From Ktedonobacteria bacterium brp13 (GTDB lineage Bacteria > Chloroflexota > Ktedonobacteria > Ktedonobacterales > Ktedonobacteraceae), in contig AP024096.1 of NCBI GenBank assembly GCA_015099395.1, forward strand, positions 1,116,001-1,180,000: a stretch of 64,000 bases of DNA. The letters are read 5' to 3'. How positions within the stretch are numbered: position 1 is the first letter of the stretch; each line of letters begins with the position of its first letter. This document shows, in pieces, positions 44,994 through 54,329 of this stretch. Below the pieces are notes generated by a model. The model was not told the DNA's origin. It made no database searches and was given only the letters and a program-made list of their open reading frames with translations. The translations under genes were made by a program, and so were the position numbers.

Positions 44994-45638
44994 TTACGTG
45001 CGGGTGTGGATAACGAGCAACATGCCTTCTTGCAGGGTGATGCTGGCCTGTGCGGCTGTCAGAACATTGCTGATGCCGCGCGGCTTCCCAAAGTAAAGTG
45101 TGGCGTGATCCAGCGCATAGTAAAGATGTGTTGTGGTAATGCCGTGCGCATGACTCTGTAAAGGGAAGAGAGAGAGAAGGTCTCCCGCTTGTCCATCTAT
45201 CTGAGTGCTGCCAGGACCGCAGAGGAGCCAGCTTGTGGTCGTTCCATCAAGAATGCGGATAGGGAGTTGTGGATAGCCGGTTAGCAAGAAAATATTGGCG
45301 AGACTATGGTCAAAACGTGCACCGCCAAAGGCCCCCAGGATTGTGATATCCGTGGCACCCTGCTCCAGGGCGACTTGAATTGCCAGTTCTGTATCTGTCT
45401 CGTCTTTCTCGACGTGAGCCTGGATGATGCGTACCTGCTGGCGTTGGAGTTGTGCTACGAGGGCGGGTTCCAGAGAATCAAGATCGCCGACGAGAATATC
45501 GGGGATGCGATCATATGCGAGGGCGATATGTGCGCCGCTATCGGCGGCAATAATGAGGTCTGCATGCTCGATTGCATGGCGAATGAGCGCGTCTGGTTGC
45601 ATCGTCCCACCAGCGCAGATGACGATATGTAAGGTCAT
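44994..45638 (-). CDS. thiN: Thiamine pyrophosphokinase
   Basis: 214 residues. It transfers pyrophosphate from ATP to thiamine. Conserved parts are AADSGAHIALAYDRIPDILV followed by GDLDSL, KDETDTELAIQVAL, GAFGGARFDHSLANIFLL and SLFPLQ near the C-terminal substrate site. Length is typical. AAGGACC precedes the ATG. It is alone on the minus strand, convergent with the hydrolase gene. Confidence 0.92.
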   Translation of the reverse strand: MTLHIVICAGGTMQPDALIRHAIEHADLIIAADSGAHIALAYDRIPDILVGDLDSLEPALVAQLQRQQVRIIQAHVEKDETDTELAIQVALEQGATDITILGAFGGARFDHSLANIFLLTGYPQLPIRILDGTTTSWLLCGPGSTQIDGQAGDLLSLFPLQSHAHGITTTHLYYALDHATLYFGKPRGISNVLTAAQASITLQEGMLLVIHTRT

Positions 45639-45702
45639 ACCAGGTCCTTCTGTCTACAACGTTTTGCTCAATTATAGCAGATGGATGACCTGCTTGCTTT
45701 TC

Positions 45703-45945
45703 TTATATTCTGGTATAGACAAAATCTGTAGCATTGTAGAGCTGCTCAATTTTTTTTCCGTTGAGTGGATCGGTATAGAGCACTGACCAGAAGTCTTCAT
45801 CCATTTTAATGCCCTGGATTCTTACTTCCTGATCTGTAATGACAATTGCTTCACCGCGTTGAAGCTCTTTAATACTTTTCCAGGCATACCCTGTTTGTGT
45901 ATCAACAAACAATGTTTGTTGTTGAGCGTTTCCGCCTTTAGCCAT
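45703..45945 (-). CDS. Small hypothetical protein
   Basis: 80 residues, starting MAKGGNAQQQTLFVDTQTGY, mixed beta-type pattern, no membrane segment. GAGGGGAAG lies before the ATG and a TATAAT is about 65 nt upstream, so it is probably expressed. I do not recognise the family. DFWSVLYTDPLNGKKIEQLY might be a small beta-barrel fold. Confidence 0.6.
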   Translation of the reverse strand: MAKGGNAQQQTLFVDTQTGYAWKSIKELQRGEAIVITDQEVRIQGIKMDEDFWSVLYTDPLNGKKIEQLYNATDFVYTRI

Positions 45946-46185
45946 ACTCTTCCCCTCTGTTCACAAAAGTCATTTGAACTTGCTCAAACGTTGCTTTGCC
46001 CTTTATTATACCCCGTAATTGTATAGGACGTCTTCTTTTTGGCAAAAGAGCGCCCTATTGCAAAATCACTAGACCTTTTCGGTTTTGTCATGTATACTAG
46101 CAAATGGCTTGATGCGGCGGGAGCAGAAAGACTCTGACGATCCGCTTTGAGGATACTGCACTATGTATGTCTGAAAGGTAACAGC

Positions 46186-46233
46186 TATCCTGTCCTGTCC
46201 TGTCCTATCCTATCCTATCCTATCCTATCCTAT
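46186..46233. repeat. Pentanucleotide microsatellite
   Basis: Nine 5-bp units: one TATCC, three TGTCC, five TATCC, then a partial unit. It lies just downstream of the L,D-transpeptidase stop. Such tracts can vary in length by slippage; here it is outside any gene. Confidence 0.85.
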
Positions 46234-46240
46234 CTGCTGT

Positions 46241-47245
46241 TCAGTCAACAATCTGCACTGTTGTTCCTATGTTGGTCCAGTTATAGAGCCAGGACATGGT
46301 GCTGAGGGGGACATTGACACAACCATGCGAGCCCGTCTCGTAGCCGTAGCCGGGTACATAGTGTTGCCCGTCTGCGCCCGGACCGTATTCATAGCGCCAG
46401 GTCGAATCGTGAATAAAGTAGCCGCCACTGGCAAACTCCATTGCGTAGTTGATATGGGTCGGGGGGAAGTAGTTTGGGGAGCCAACCGGCCATCTGGAAT
46501 AGAAGGTGGTAGGACTCTGCTTATTAAAGACCTGGAAGGTGCCTACTGGCGTCTCTAGCCCTGGTCGTCCGGTGGCGATAGCCGTAGACATGACCTGCTG
46601 ACCATCCTGGTAGACATACATCCATTGATTGGAGATGCTGATGACGATCTCCTGACCTCCTCCAATGGTGACACCTGCCGGTAGCGCGGATGATGTTGTC
46701 GTGGTGGATAGAGTTGGCGGCGTTGAGGTAATAAGCGCACCATAAATGTAGCGGGAAGCGCTGTTCGCATCTGTTACACGGTACCAGGTTGTGCCATTGC
46801 CAAAGGTAGTACCAGTGGTGCTCCCATACACGGTTACACTACTGCCTGGAGCCAGTGTAGCAACTGGTTGACCGTCGATAGAGGGGAGAGTGCGCACGTA
46901 GGCCTGACCGCTTGTATAAGCAGTGTAGGGCAGTCCCCAGGAGACATTTACCATCGCTTCAGCTTCTCTCTCGACAATAGCAGGTAGCAAGAGAGGTGGT
47001 TGCTGAACAGAAGACACGCCTGTCTGAAACGCGGGTATGCTTGAGCGTAGATGTTTTGCACGCTGATTAGTAGTGCCTACGGTGTAATATGTAGACATTA
47101 CTCTGGCGGCTTTTGTCGATGATATCGCGGTGCTTTGCTGTTGCCCTTGTAGAAGGGATGTATGGAGTATAATGGTAGCGGCAATTGCCAGCAGTAAGAG
47201 CATACAGCCGCTGATCAACGCTAGTTTTTTCATTCGTGCTGTCAT
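46241..47245 (-). CDS. L,D-transpeptidase (YkuD) with SH3-like domain
   Basis: 334 residues. An N-terminal membrane segment (ALISGCMLLLLAIAATIIL) is followed by a bacterial SH3-like region (SGQAYVRTLPSIDGQPVA) and a Ser/Thr linker. The C-terminal YkuD domain starts at GGQEIVISISNQWMYVYQDG and has the catalytic motif SHGCVNV (H307, C309). It cross-links peptidoglycan or attaches proteins to it, outside the cell. AAGGGG precedes the ATG. Confidence 0.92.
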   Translation of the reverse strand: MTARMKKLALISGCMLLLLAIAATIILHTSLLQGQQQSTAISSTKAARVMSTYYTVGTTNQRAKHLRSSIPAFQTGVSSVQQPPLLLPAIVEREAEAMVNVSWGLPYTAYTSGQAYVRTLPSIDGQPVATLAPGSSVTVYGSTTGTTFGNGTTWYRVTDANSASRYIYGALITSTPPTLSTTTTSSALPAGVTIGGGQEIVISISNQWMYVYQDGQQVMSTAIATGRPGLETPVGTFQVFNKQSPTTFYSRWPVGSPNYFPPTHINYAMEFASGGYFIHDSTWRYEYGPGADGQHYVPGYGYETGSHGCVNVPLSTMSWLYNWTNIGTTVQIVD

Positions 47246-47458
47246 AGCTTGCCCCTTTATTACTCGTTCTCTGCCTATTCTTATCGACTCGCATGTACAG
47301 AAAATAGAGTGGTTGAGTTTTCGGGCAGCCTCTCATGCTACACTGTTTAAAGTGAACGATGTAGTAAAAAGCATTGTTTTTCTTATACAGGAACGATAGA
47401 ATACTATTCGTGGCATACGCTTTGCTAGAAAAATGATGACGGGGAGGGAACGTTTACT

Positions 47459-48889
47459 ATGAGCATTCTCACTACCTCACTATTTATGCAACCGACGGTC
47501 GGCGTTGGTTTCCACAATATTGGCGTTGGTGTCCTGCGTGCCTCGCATGTGGATATGATTAAAAAACTAGAGGCTCACTATGGAGAGCGCTGTGGACACC
47601 TGCCTCTCGATGCCGAACATCTTTATGTACTGATTGCGCTACATACACCGACAATTGATGCACAGATTAGCTATTTAAGCACACTCATAGGGAAGCCGAT
47701 GCATGCCGTTACTGAAACCGAGCTACAGCAGGCATTGTCGCGTTATGGAACGGATTCCGCGTTGATTGTGCCCTATATAAATGTTCCCCAGTCCGCTGAA
47801 TGGATACAGAGTACCTTTAAAAGTACCACCTGGGGCCTTGCTCCATCGATGGTTGATATCCTTAAAAACAAAGCTAGCTTTTATACGTTTTTGGATGCGT
47901 TCGAACTGGATGGTTGGCGTGCTCCTGACTATCGCATTGCACAGTTCGCTGATCTACAGCAGGTTGCGCAGGCTTTCTTAGGTGAGATTGAGGAGCTATT
48001 GAGCACGGCTGCTCTGCCTGAGTATCCCCTCGGGATAATGATGCGTGCGGCGGAGTCGGATGGCAATTATGGTTCCTGCTTGCTCTATCAAGAGCATGGT
48101 CGTATTCATCTGATTCCAAATGGTGACGCTTTGTTGCTTACAACATACACGACCTGGCAAGAGGCACTCGTAGATGCGCAACAGGTTCTTGCCTCGACGA
48201 TGGAACTGGCAAAAGAATCGCGTATTGTGTTGAGCCGCTATCTTGATCTCGCGGAGTCGCCTGGCCTCTCATTGGTGCTTATGCATGGAGAGGTTGCGTC
48301 GTTGCGCTGGAACGGTCAGTTGCAGGAAAAGGGGAGTAAGGCTTGTGTCGGGACCAGTACATATCAAGCATCTACGCAGGCTCTGGCCCAATTGCGTGAA
48401 GAGTATGAGCCACGTACTGTGGAGCTATTTACTGACCTGCTGCGTCACATTGCGTGCCATTGTGGTGTCGATTTTTCTACACTGAGAGGGCTTGCCAATA
48501 TCGATATCATGCTGCCTGGTCCCCTGGAGATCGAGCTTCAGCGCAAGCGCGGTATGCAAACCTGTGGCTATATTGCAGAGTGTAATCCTCGTTGGACCAA
48601 CTATACCGATGCCATTATGGCTGTGATCGGAGCCAATCGGCAGCAGCCGACAGTGGGACAGATGCTGTCAACCATCGAGCATGGTATTCTCTCCGTCGAT
48701 AAGTATGAGATTCCTGTCCATATCAATGCACAACAACTGCGTGCACGTATTGCCGATGTCGATCAACAGTTGAAGCGTGATGGGACCAGGATCATTTGTC
48801 GGATGGCAACCCATCCGTTTGGCGTCATCTTTGCGGGTGATGTGACGCGAGCACGGCAAGAACTCACACGTATTATAGCTGCAATGTAA
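47459..48889 (+). CDS. ATP-grasp-type ligase-like protein of unknown substrate
   Basis: 476 residues. The middle and C-terminal parts show an ATP-grasp layout: KNKASFYTFLDAFELDGWRA at the start of the ATP-binding fold, VLSRYLDLAESPGLSLVLMH, and metal/ATP residues in ANIDIML and AECNPRWTNYTDA. A pre-ATP-grasp domain precedes (VGVGFHNIGVGVLRASHVDM). Enzymes of this fold join a carboxylate to an amine or thiol. There are no neighbours in a shared operon to suggest the substrate; peptide or amino-acid ligation is only a guess. GGGAGGG precedes the ATG. Confidence 0.65.
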   Translation: MSILTTSLFMQPTVGVGFHNIGVGVLRASHVDMIKKLEAHYGERCGHLPLDAEHLYVLIALHTPTIDAQISYLSTLIGKPMHAVTETELQQALSRYGTDSALIVPYINVPQSAEWIQSTFKSTTWGLAPSMVDILKNKASFYTFLDAFELDGWRAPDYRIAQFADLQQVAQAFLGEIEELLSTAALPEYPLGIMMRAAESDGNYGSCLLYQEHGRIHLIPNGDALLLTTYTTWQEALVDAQQVLASTMELAKESRIVLSRYLDLAESPGLSLVLMHGEVASLRWNGQLQEKGSKACVGTSTYQASTQALAQLREEYEPRTVELFTDLLRHIACHCGVDFSTLRGLANIDIMLPGPLEIELQRKRGMQTCGYIAECNPRWTNYTDAIMAVIGANRQQPTVGQMLSTIEHGILSVDKYEIPVHINAQQLRARIADVDQQLKRDGTRIICRMATHPFGVIFAGDVTRARQELTRIIAAM

Positions 48890-48944
48890 TCACTCTTCTT
48901 ATAGATCTGGCAGCAGGTTAGCGGGAGCAGACAGAAGCAGACAG

Positions 48945-48976
48945 ACGCTAAAGGGTGAAAGCCCTTTAGCGTGTTT
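48945..48976. terminator. Bidirectional terminator between the ATP-grasp gene and ptsI
   Basis: 11-bp perfect stem ACGCTAAAGGG / CCCTTTAGCGT followed by GTTTTG. The ptsI stop codon lies inside the right arm. Confidence 0.75.
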
Positions 48977-50597
48977 TGATAGCTGCTTGCGCCAGGGCTT
49001 GCATCTCGCTCAGGGTCAGCGTAGCCAATGTACGTTTGACTTCAGGTATACGTGCTGGCGCGACCGAAAGTTCGCGTACACCAAGTCCGACCAGGATGGG
49101 GATTGCTTGCTCATTGCTTGCGAGTTGGCCGCAGACCGCAACCGGTATCTCTGCCTTGCAGGTAAGTGCTATGAGACGTAGGAGTGCGGTACCGAGTGGT
49201 TGTGCACGTTTCTGTACCTGTGCGTTTGTACGATCAACCGCATACGTATACTGGGTCAGGTCATTTGTGCCGATCGATGCAAAGTCGATAAGGCCTACAT
49301 ATTGATCGATAGCGAGTGCTGCGGCTGGTGTCTCAACCATGATCCCTATGGGCACTCTGCGGGCGGTGTGGCCTTCGCTCAGAAGATCCTCTAGCGCTGA
49401 GTCGATCAGGACCCGTGCCTCTGCGACTTCGTCGGGATCGGCGATCATGGGTAGCATGATGCGTAGATCGTAGTCAGCGGCGGCCCGTAAGATAGCGCGT
49501 ATCTGGGGGAGGAAGACCTCTTGCGGTCGATCCAGTCCTAAGCGGATACCACGCCAGCCGAGGAATGGATTGTCTTCAGAGGGAATATTCAAGCCAGGAA
49601 CAGGTTTATCACCGCCAATATCAAAGGTGCGAATAATCAATGGACGTTGCAGGGTCGCGGCAACTTCCCGATAGATAGCATATTGCGCCTCTTCGGTGGG
49701 GAGACCACGCGTCGCGAGCAGTTCAGTGCGGAAGAGGCCAACGCCTTCGGCTCCCATCGTGACAGCTTTTTGCGCTTCAGCCTGTGATGCGATATTGGCA
49801 AAGACCTCAATATGTACGCCGTCCGCTGTCAGACCGCGCTGTTCACGGTAGAGCTCCTGCTCCTGGCGTGCCTGTTGAGCTTGTTTGATCGATGACTCCG
49901 CCTCTGCAAGTGCCTGCTCATCTGGTGCTACGATTACCGTACCTGTGTTACCATCGACGATCACAACGGACCCCTCTGTGATGGCGCGTAAGGCTTCTGG
50001 CGTGCCAACGACGGCGGGTATACCCAGTCCCTGTGCGACGATGGCAAGGTGTCCTGTTGCTGATCCGTGCTCGGTGACGATTGCCTGTAGCAGATTGATG
50101 TCCAGTCCGACTGTCTCGGCTGGTGAGAGATCCTGAGCGACTAAGACGGTTGGCTGTGTCAGGTGGATCTCGAACGAGCTACCGCGTAGTTGGGCAACGA
50201 TACGCCGTCCAGCCTCGCGTACATCTTCAGCGCGTGCTGCCAGATAAGGATCATCGATCTGCGCCAGTTGGACTGCATATTCTTCGGCGATAGTGGTAAT
50301 GGCAGCCTCAGCTGTGAGCCCTGCAGCGATCTGCGCCTCCGCGCCCTCTTTTAGTTCTGGATCATCGAGCATTTCACGTTGAGCGGCAAGAATCTCTGCT
50401 GTCTGTTTATTGGCAGCATGCTGTAGCGTATCCATCTGAACGATAGCGTGTTCGATAGCCGTGGTTAAGCGGCTCTGCTCAGATTCTGAGTCTCCAGTAT
50501 GTTTTGCCGTCAGATCGATAGCGGTAGCAGGTCGAATAATAGTGGCGGGTCCGAATGCAAGGCCAGGAGCGGCGGCGATGCCTGATAGCTTCTTCAT
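48966..50597 (-). CDS. ptsI: PTS enzyme I (phosphoenolpyruvate-protein phosphotransferase)
   Basis: 543 residues. It moves phosphate from PEP to HPr. The phosphorylated His183 is in the motif GSATGHLAIVAQ. The C-terminal PEP-binding part has EGVGLFRTELL, GGDKPVPGLNIPSEDNPFLG and the catalytic Cys region VAVCGQLAS. Its ATG overlaps the TGA of ptsH by ATGA, so the two are translationally coupled. Confidence 0.95.
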   Translation of the reverse strand: MKKLSGIAAAPGLAFGPATIIRPATAIDLTAKHTGDSESEQSRLTTAIEHAIVQMDTLQHAANKQTAEILAAQREMLDDPELKEGAEAQIAAGLTAEAAITTIAEEYAVQLAQIDDPYLAARAEDVREAGRRIVAQLRGSSFEIHLTQPTVLVAQDLSPAETVGLDINLLQAIVTEHGSATGHLAIVAQGLGIPAVVGTPEALRAITEGSVVIVDGNTGTVIVAPDEQALAEAESSIKQAQQARQEQELYREQRGLTADGVHIEVFANIASQAEAQKAVTMGAEGVGLFRTELLATRGLPTEEAQYAIYREVAATLQRPLIIRTFDIGGDKPVPGLNIPSEDNPFLGWRGIRLGLDRPQEVFLPQIRAILRAAADYDLRIMLPMIADPDEVAEARVLIDSALEDLLSEGHTARRVPIGIMVETPAAALAIDQYVGLIDFASIGTNDLTQYTYAVDRTNAQVQKRAQPLGTALLRLIALTCKAEIPVAVCGQLASNEQAIPILVGLGVRELSVAPARIPEVKRTLATLTLSEMQALAQAAIKTR

Positions 50598-50863
50598 CCC
50601 AGGTCCTTTTCGAGTAGCTCTGTGAGGCAGGTTGCGGCGGTCTCAGCATCAGCACCAGTGAGTTGTAACGTAACCTGGTCCCCTTGCAAGGCACCAAGCG
50701 AGAGTACAGAGAGGATAGACTTTCCGTTCGCCGTCTTGTCCTGCTTTGTGAGCGTAATTTTGCTCTGAAATCCCTTCGCATTCTGGACAAAGACGGCTGC
50801 TGGGCGAGCATGTAAGCCCGATGCACTGCCGATAGTCACAATGCGTTCGATTGTGTTTTCCAT
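50594..50863 (-). CDS. ptsH: PTS phosphocarrier HPr
   Basis: 89 residues. The phosphorylated His18 is in SGLHARPAA. Ser49 lies in GKSILSVLSLG, the site targeted by HPr kinase in Firmicutes; no kinase gene is in the window. AAGGATA precedes the ATG. It lies between crr and ptsI in a four-gene PTS set. Confidence 0.95.
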   Translation of the reverse strand: MENTIERIVTIGSASGLHARPAAVFVQNAKGFQSKITLTKQDKTANGKSILSVLSLGALQGDQVTLQLTGADAETAATCLTELLEKDLG

Positions 50864-50891
50864 AACAAGCTATCCTTATAGGCATACAATA

Positions 50892-50945
50892 ACCGCACGC
50901 TGCACGTTCCAGCCTGTAATGGCAGTAGTGTGTGCAACGTGCGGT
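50892..50945. other. Hairpin between crr and ptsH
   Basis: ACCGCACGCTGC pairs with GCAACGTGCGGT (12 bp, one G-T wobble) around 30 nt. On the minus strand it ends in TTATTGT. It may partly terminate the nagE-crr transcript or set RNA levels of ptsHI. Confidence 0.5.
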
Positions 50946-51030
50946 ATTGTTACATTGATGCGTGTCGATTATGCAGAGAGAAACTGTTTTGTGATCGGCC
51001 TCTCTCTGCTGCTAAGCATTCAGAAGGGTA

Positions 51031-51483
51031 CTACACCTCGATGACAAAGAGCACATCCTGGCCTGCACGTACCGTTCCGCTGGCTTTACGTGTAATCGTA
51101 CCAGCGCCACTGGAGACGACCGGGCTGATTACCGATCTACCCAGGGCCTCAACCTTTGCACGGTCAAATTCGACGACGGGAGTTCCCGGTTCGACATGCT
51201 GTCCTTCGGTCGCGATATTCTTAAAGCCCTGTCCTTGAAGCTCGATAGTATCGAGACCCAGGTGGACGATCAGCTCAACATCGTGCGCTGCGGCGATACC
51301 AAAGGCATGGCCGCCAGGAAACAGCTTGACCAGCTCACCGCTGATTGGAGCGACTGCAACCTTGCCACTGGGATCGATTGCAACTCCATCACCGGCCATC
51401 TTTTGTGCAAATACTTCGTCGGGCACCTCTTCCAGAGGAACCACGGTACCGTCGATCGGTGCAAGAACGTGTATCTCTGCCAT
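51031..51483 (-). CDS. crr: PTS glucose-type IIA component
   Basis: 150 residues. Active-site histidines H59 (GGHAFGI) and H74 (LIVHLGLDT) match the glucose-type IIA fold. It takes phosphate from HPr and passes it to the IIB domain of the upstream permease. It lies 35 nt after that gene. It is a separate protein here, unlike the fused NagE of E. coli. Confidence 0.93.
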   Translation of the reverse strand: MAEIHVLAPIDGTVVPLEEVPDEVFAQKMAGDGVAIDPSGKVAVAPISGELVKLFPGGHAFGIAAAHDVELIVHLGLDTIELQGQGFKNIATEGQHVEPGTPVVEFDRAKVEALGRSVISPVVSSGAGTITRKASGTVRAGQDVLFVIEV

Positions 51484-51518
51484 GATATGTATTACCTTCT
51501 ATACTCTATACTATTACT

Positions 51519-53120
51519 TTATTTCGTTTCCACCACATTACCGGTCTTGATAATGCGATTGATACGAGCTGCAAGGCGATCAGACTGGGTGCCCATCACC
51601 ACCTGGACAATATTGCCCCTTTTGATGACACCACTAGCACCCAGGGCCTTCAGGCGAGCCTCATCCATCTTTTCGGGATCGTTGAGGAACAGGCGCAGGC
51701 GGGTAATACAACCCTCAAGGCTCTCAATATTTTCTTTCCGACCCAGTGCATCGTAGAGTTGTTCGGCCAGGAGATCATCGCGATCCTTCTTTGCCCCATC
51801 ATCTGCAACTGCCTCAGCATCGGAGACTCCAGCAGTGGCAGCATTTTTATTTTTACTGACTTTAGGACCACGCTGGCTCTCTGGCAGAATCCAGTCGGCA
51901 GCCAGTCCAGTTGAAGCCTCACCACGTCCAGGTGTAGCCAGATCAAAGCGGACAATGAAGAAGCTAAACACGAAGTAGTAGATGACCGCATAGACCAGGC
52001 CGACAACGATGAGCAGCCAGGCATTCTGCGTATTCGACTTTGTAAAGTTCAAGACCAGGTCGAAGAAACCTGCTGAGAATGAGAAACCCATATGGATATT
52101 CAGCGCGTAGCAGACAGCCAGCGCTGTGCCAGTCAAAACTGCGTGAACAACGAAGAGCAAAGGAGCGACGAAGATGAATGCAAATTCGATTGGCTCAGTA
52201 ACACCGGTCAGGAAAGAGGCGAAGGCAGCAGCAAGCAGAATACCGGCCGCAACTTTCGGGAACTTCGCATGGCGGATCATTGCTAAACAGGCGGCAGGCA
52301 GACCAAACATCATGATAGGGAAGAAACCTGCTGTATATTGGCCTGAGTTCGGATCGCCAGCAAAGTAGCGGTTGATATCACCTGTGTGACCATGGTATGT
52401 ACCTAACTGGAACCAGATGTAAGTGTTGAGCACATGATGTAAGCCCAGGGGGATCAGCAAGCGGTTCAAGAAGCCGTAGAGGCCAGCGCCAACGGGACCA
52501 AGCGCTACAATGGCATTACCAAAGGCATTGATACCAATATCTGCAATTGGCCAGATGAGGCCAAAGATCAGGCCCAGAATGAGCGTGGCGAGTGCGGTAA
52601 TGATTGGAACAAAACGCTTGCCACCGAAGAATGCCAGATAGTCTGGCAGCCGTATATCGTGGAAGCGTTTATAGAGAAATGCTGTCACCAGGGCAACCAG
52701 AATACCTTCGAGTACGCCCATCGTAATATCAGTGGCGGCGATAGTCTTGAGTACCGGAAAAGCTGGTGTTAAGAAGCTTTTCGACCAGGGGACAATTGAA
52801 GCAAAAACTCCATCAAAGACGACGAAGCCAACGAACGCGGATAAAGCGGATGAGCCTTCCATTCCACACAGGCTGATGGTGATACCGATTGCGAAGAGCA
52901 GTGGAAGTGCAGCGAACACACCGTTGCCTGCGGCGGCCATCCAGGGCCAGTTAAGCAGGTCCGGCTGACCCAGTCGTAACAGTAAACCTGCTGCTGGCAG
53001 AACAGCGATCGGCAGCATAAGTGCACGTCCGATTGTCTGCAATGACGCAAGGGCGCGCGTTCCAAAGCCAGGCCGTTTAGAAGGGAGTGTTGCTTGCGAT
53101 GATACCTCGATTGAACTCAT
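51519..53120 (-). CDS. nagE: PTS IIBC permease, probably N-acetylglucosamine
   Basis: 533 residues. The IIC part has about ten membrane segments with LGLHHVLNTYIWFQLG, GDINRYFAGDPNSGQYTAGF and GVTEPIEF; the first two favour the GlcNAc (NagE) branch over glucose (PtsG). The IIB domain carries the phosphorylated Cys471 in LEGCITRLRL. A charged linker of ~50 residues (KNKNAATAGVSDAEAVADDG) joins them. GAGGAGAC precedes the ATG. First gene of the PTS set. GlcNAc uptake would suit an organism feeding on chitin or cell walls; glucose cannot be excluded. Confidence 0.88.
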   Translation of the reverse strand: MSSIEVSSQATLPSKRPGFGTRALASLQTIGRALMLPIAVLPAAGLLLRLGQPDLLNWPWMAAAGNGVFAALPLLFAIGITISLCGMEGSSALSAFVGFVVFDGVFASIVPWSKSFLTPAFPVLKTIAATDITMGVLEGILVALVTAFLYKRFHDIRLPDYLAFFGGKRFVPIITALATLILGLIFGLIWPIADIGINAFGNAIVALGPVGAGLYGFLNRLLIPLGLHHVLNTYIWFQLGTYHGHTGDINRYFAGDPNSGQYTAGFFPIMMFGLPAACLAMIRHAKFPKVAAGILLAAAFASFLTGVTEPIEFAFIFVAPLLFVVHAVLTGTALAVCYALNIHMGFSFSAGFFDLVLNFTKSNTQNAWLLIVVGLVYAVIYYFVFSFFIVRFDLATPGRGEASTGLAADWILPESQRGPKVSKNKNAATAGVSDAEAVADDGAKKDRDDLLAEQLYDALGRKENIESLEGCITRLRLFLNDPEKMDEARLKALGASGVIKRGNIVQVVMGTQSDRLAARINRIIKTGNVVETK

Positions 53121-53891
53121 CGAATGTCTCCTCTTTTTTCCAAAATAACGTCAGTGTTACTGGCTTACAACACCAGAGGTGTTTGAGCCGAGATAATGCC
53201 AAAAGAATAGTAAAAAGAAAAACGCGTCAACCTGTTCTCTTGTACTCCTTTCTCATGATCCGCTAACCCTACTGGAAATATGTAACTATGCAAATAATAG
53301 TATGCTCTTCCGGGGTAGTTGTCAAGATGTATATACCACTAAAATGATCAATATAGAGACAAGCTCCACAAATTGGTTTCCCTGTCGTAGCAACTGTGGT
53401 ATTGCAGAAGGGTTTAATGTTAATTACGTCGTGTATGACAGATTTATCACCAGGTGTCTGATATCTGAATAGCTGAGTAGCTGAGTAGCCGCTCTGATTG
53501 CTCATGTTGAGCTTTTCAGAAGTTGTGATTTGTGATTTGAGCTGCTATAGACTACAATGAATAGCAGGATATGCTCTCGCGTATGTTATTTCACTATTTC
53601 TTCTCATCGAAGAGAGAAAGCAACAGGTGCTTGCTATGGAAGAAAAGGTCTACCGTGCTGAAATACGTGCTGCTTGATCGGGTCTGGATTGGCCACGATA
53701 AGCGTATCAATTAGCGCAGCTTCTCACGATGGCTGGTAGGTAGATGGAAGCAGGACCTGAGGCTTTCATCTACTTTCTGTTGTGGTAAAGAGTATTTGTC
53801 TTACTATCGTACTCGATAGTAAATAAGGTAGCGCTCTTTTGCTTTTCGTACTACGCTTTATAAAGCACGATATTTTTTCTTTGCGCGATAG
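53121..53891. other. 771-nt region between divergent nagE and the cupredoxin gene
   Basis: No convincing gene. A 78-codon minus-strand frame at 53269-53505 lacks a good ribosome binding site. It should hold the PTS promoter. An imperfect CTGG...CCAG dyad lies near 53160-53176. Confidence 0.45.
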
Positions 53892-54296
53892 ATGCTGCAA
53901 AGGCTATTGAGAAAGGTATTCCAGGTGCGAAGACTGTATGTCTCTCGAGTATTTTGTGTTGTGCTTGCCTGCCTGCTTGCGGCTTGTAGCCGTGCGGGTG
54001 CTACACCGGTGGTGCATATGGGCGACACAAACTTTACGCAGGATAGCATCACGATTCAGAAGGGGCAAACGATTCAGTTAGTGGATGACTCTGCTCAATT
54101 TCATACGATCTCGAATGGTTCATGGGTAGATGGTGACCAGAATGCGAAAATAGATGCTGGCGCACCGGTTGCGAACGAGTTACAGATTAATGGCAACACA
54201 CAGGCAGAGTTAGGACCCTTCAATAAAGTTGGGACCTTTCATTATTTTTGTTCTGTGCATAGTGGCATGAATTTGACGGTTATGGTTACTCCATAG
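53892..54296 (+). CDS. Cupredoxin-like copper lipoprotein
   Basis: 134 residues. Signal peptide with lipobox LLAAC (Cys32 lipidated). The mature domain is plastocyanin-like, with type 1 copper ligands H71 (FHTISNG), C120, H123 and M126 (FCSVHSGM). It probably carries electrons outside the cell. The ribosome binding site is weak (GATAG). Confidence 0.85.
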   Translation: MLQRLLRKVFQVRRLYVSRVFCVVLACLLAACSRAGATPVVHMGDTNFTQDSITIQKGQTIQLVDDSAQFHTISNGSWVDGDQNAKIDAGAPVANELQINGNTQAELGPFNKVGTFHYFCSVHSGMNLTVMVTP

Positions 54297-54329
54297 CGCT
54301 ATGTCGCTTTGAACGGTTTTAAAAACTTC

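Noticed and set aside
53269..53505. 78-codon minus-strand frame
   Set aside because: Only a weak GAAAAG upstream and no recognisable domain; left as intergenic.
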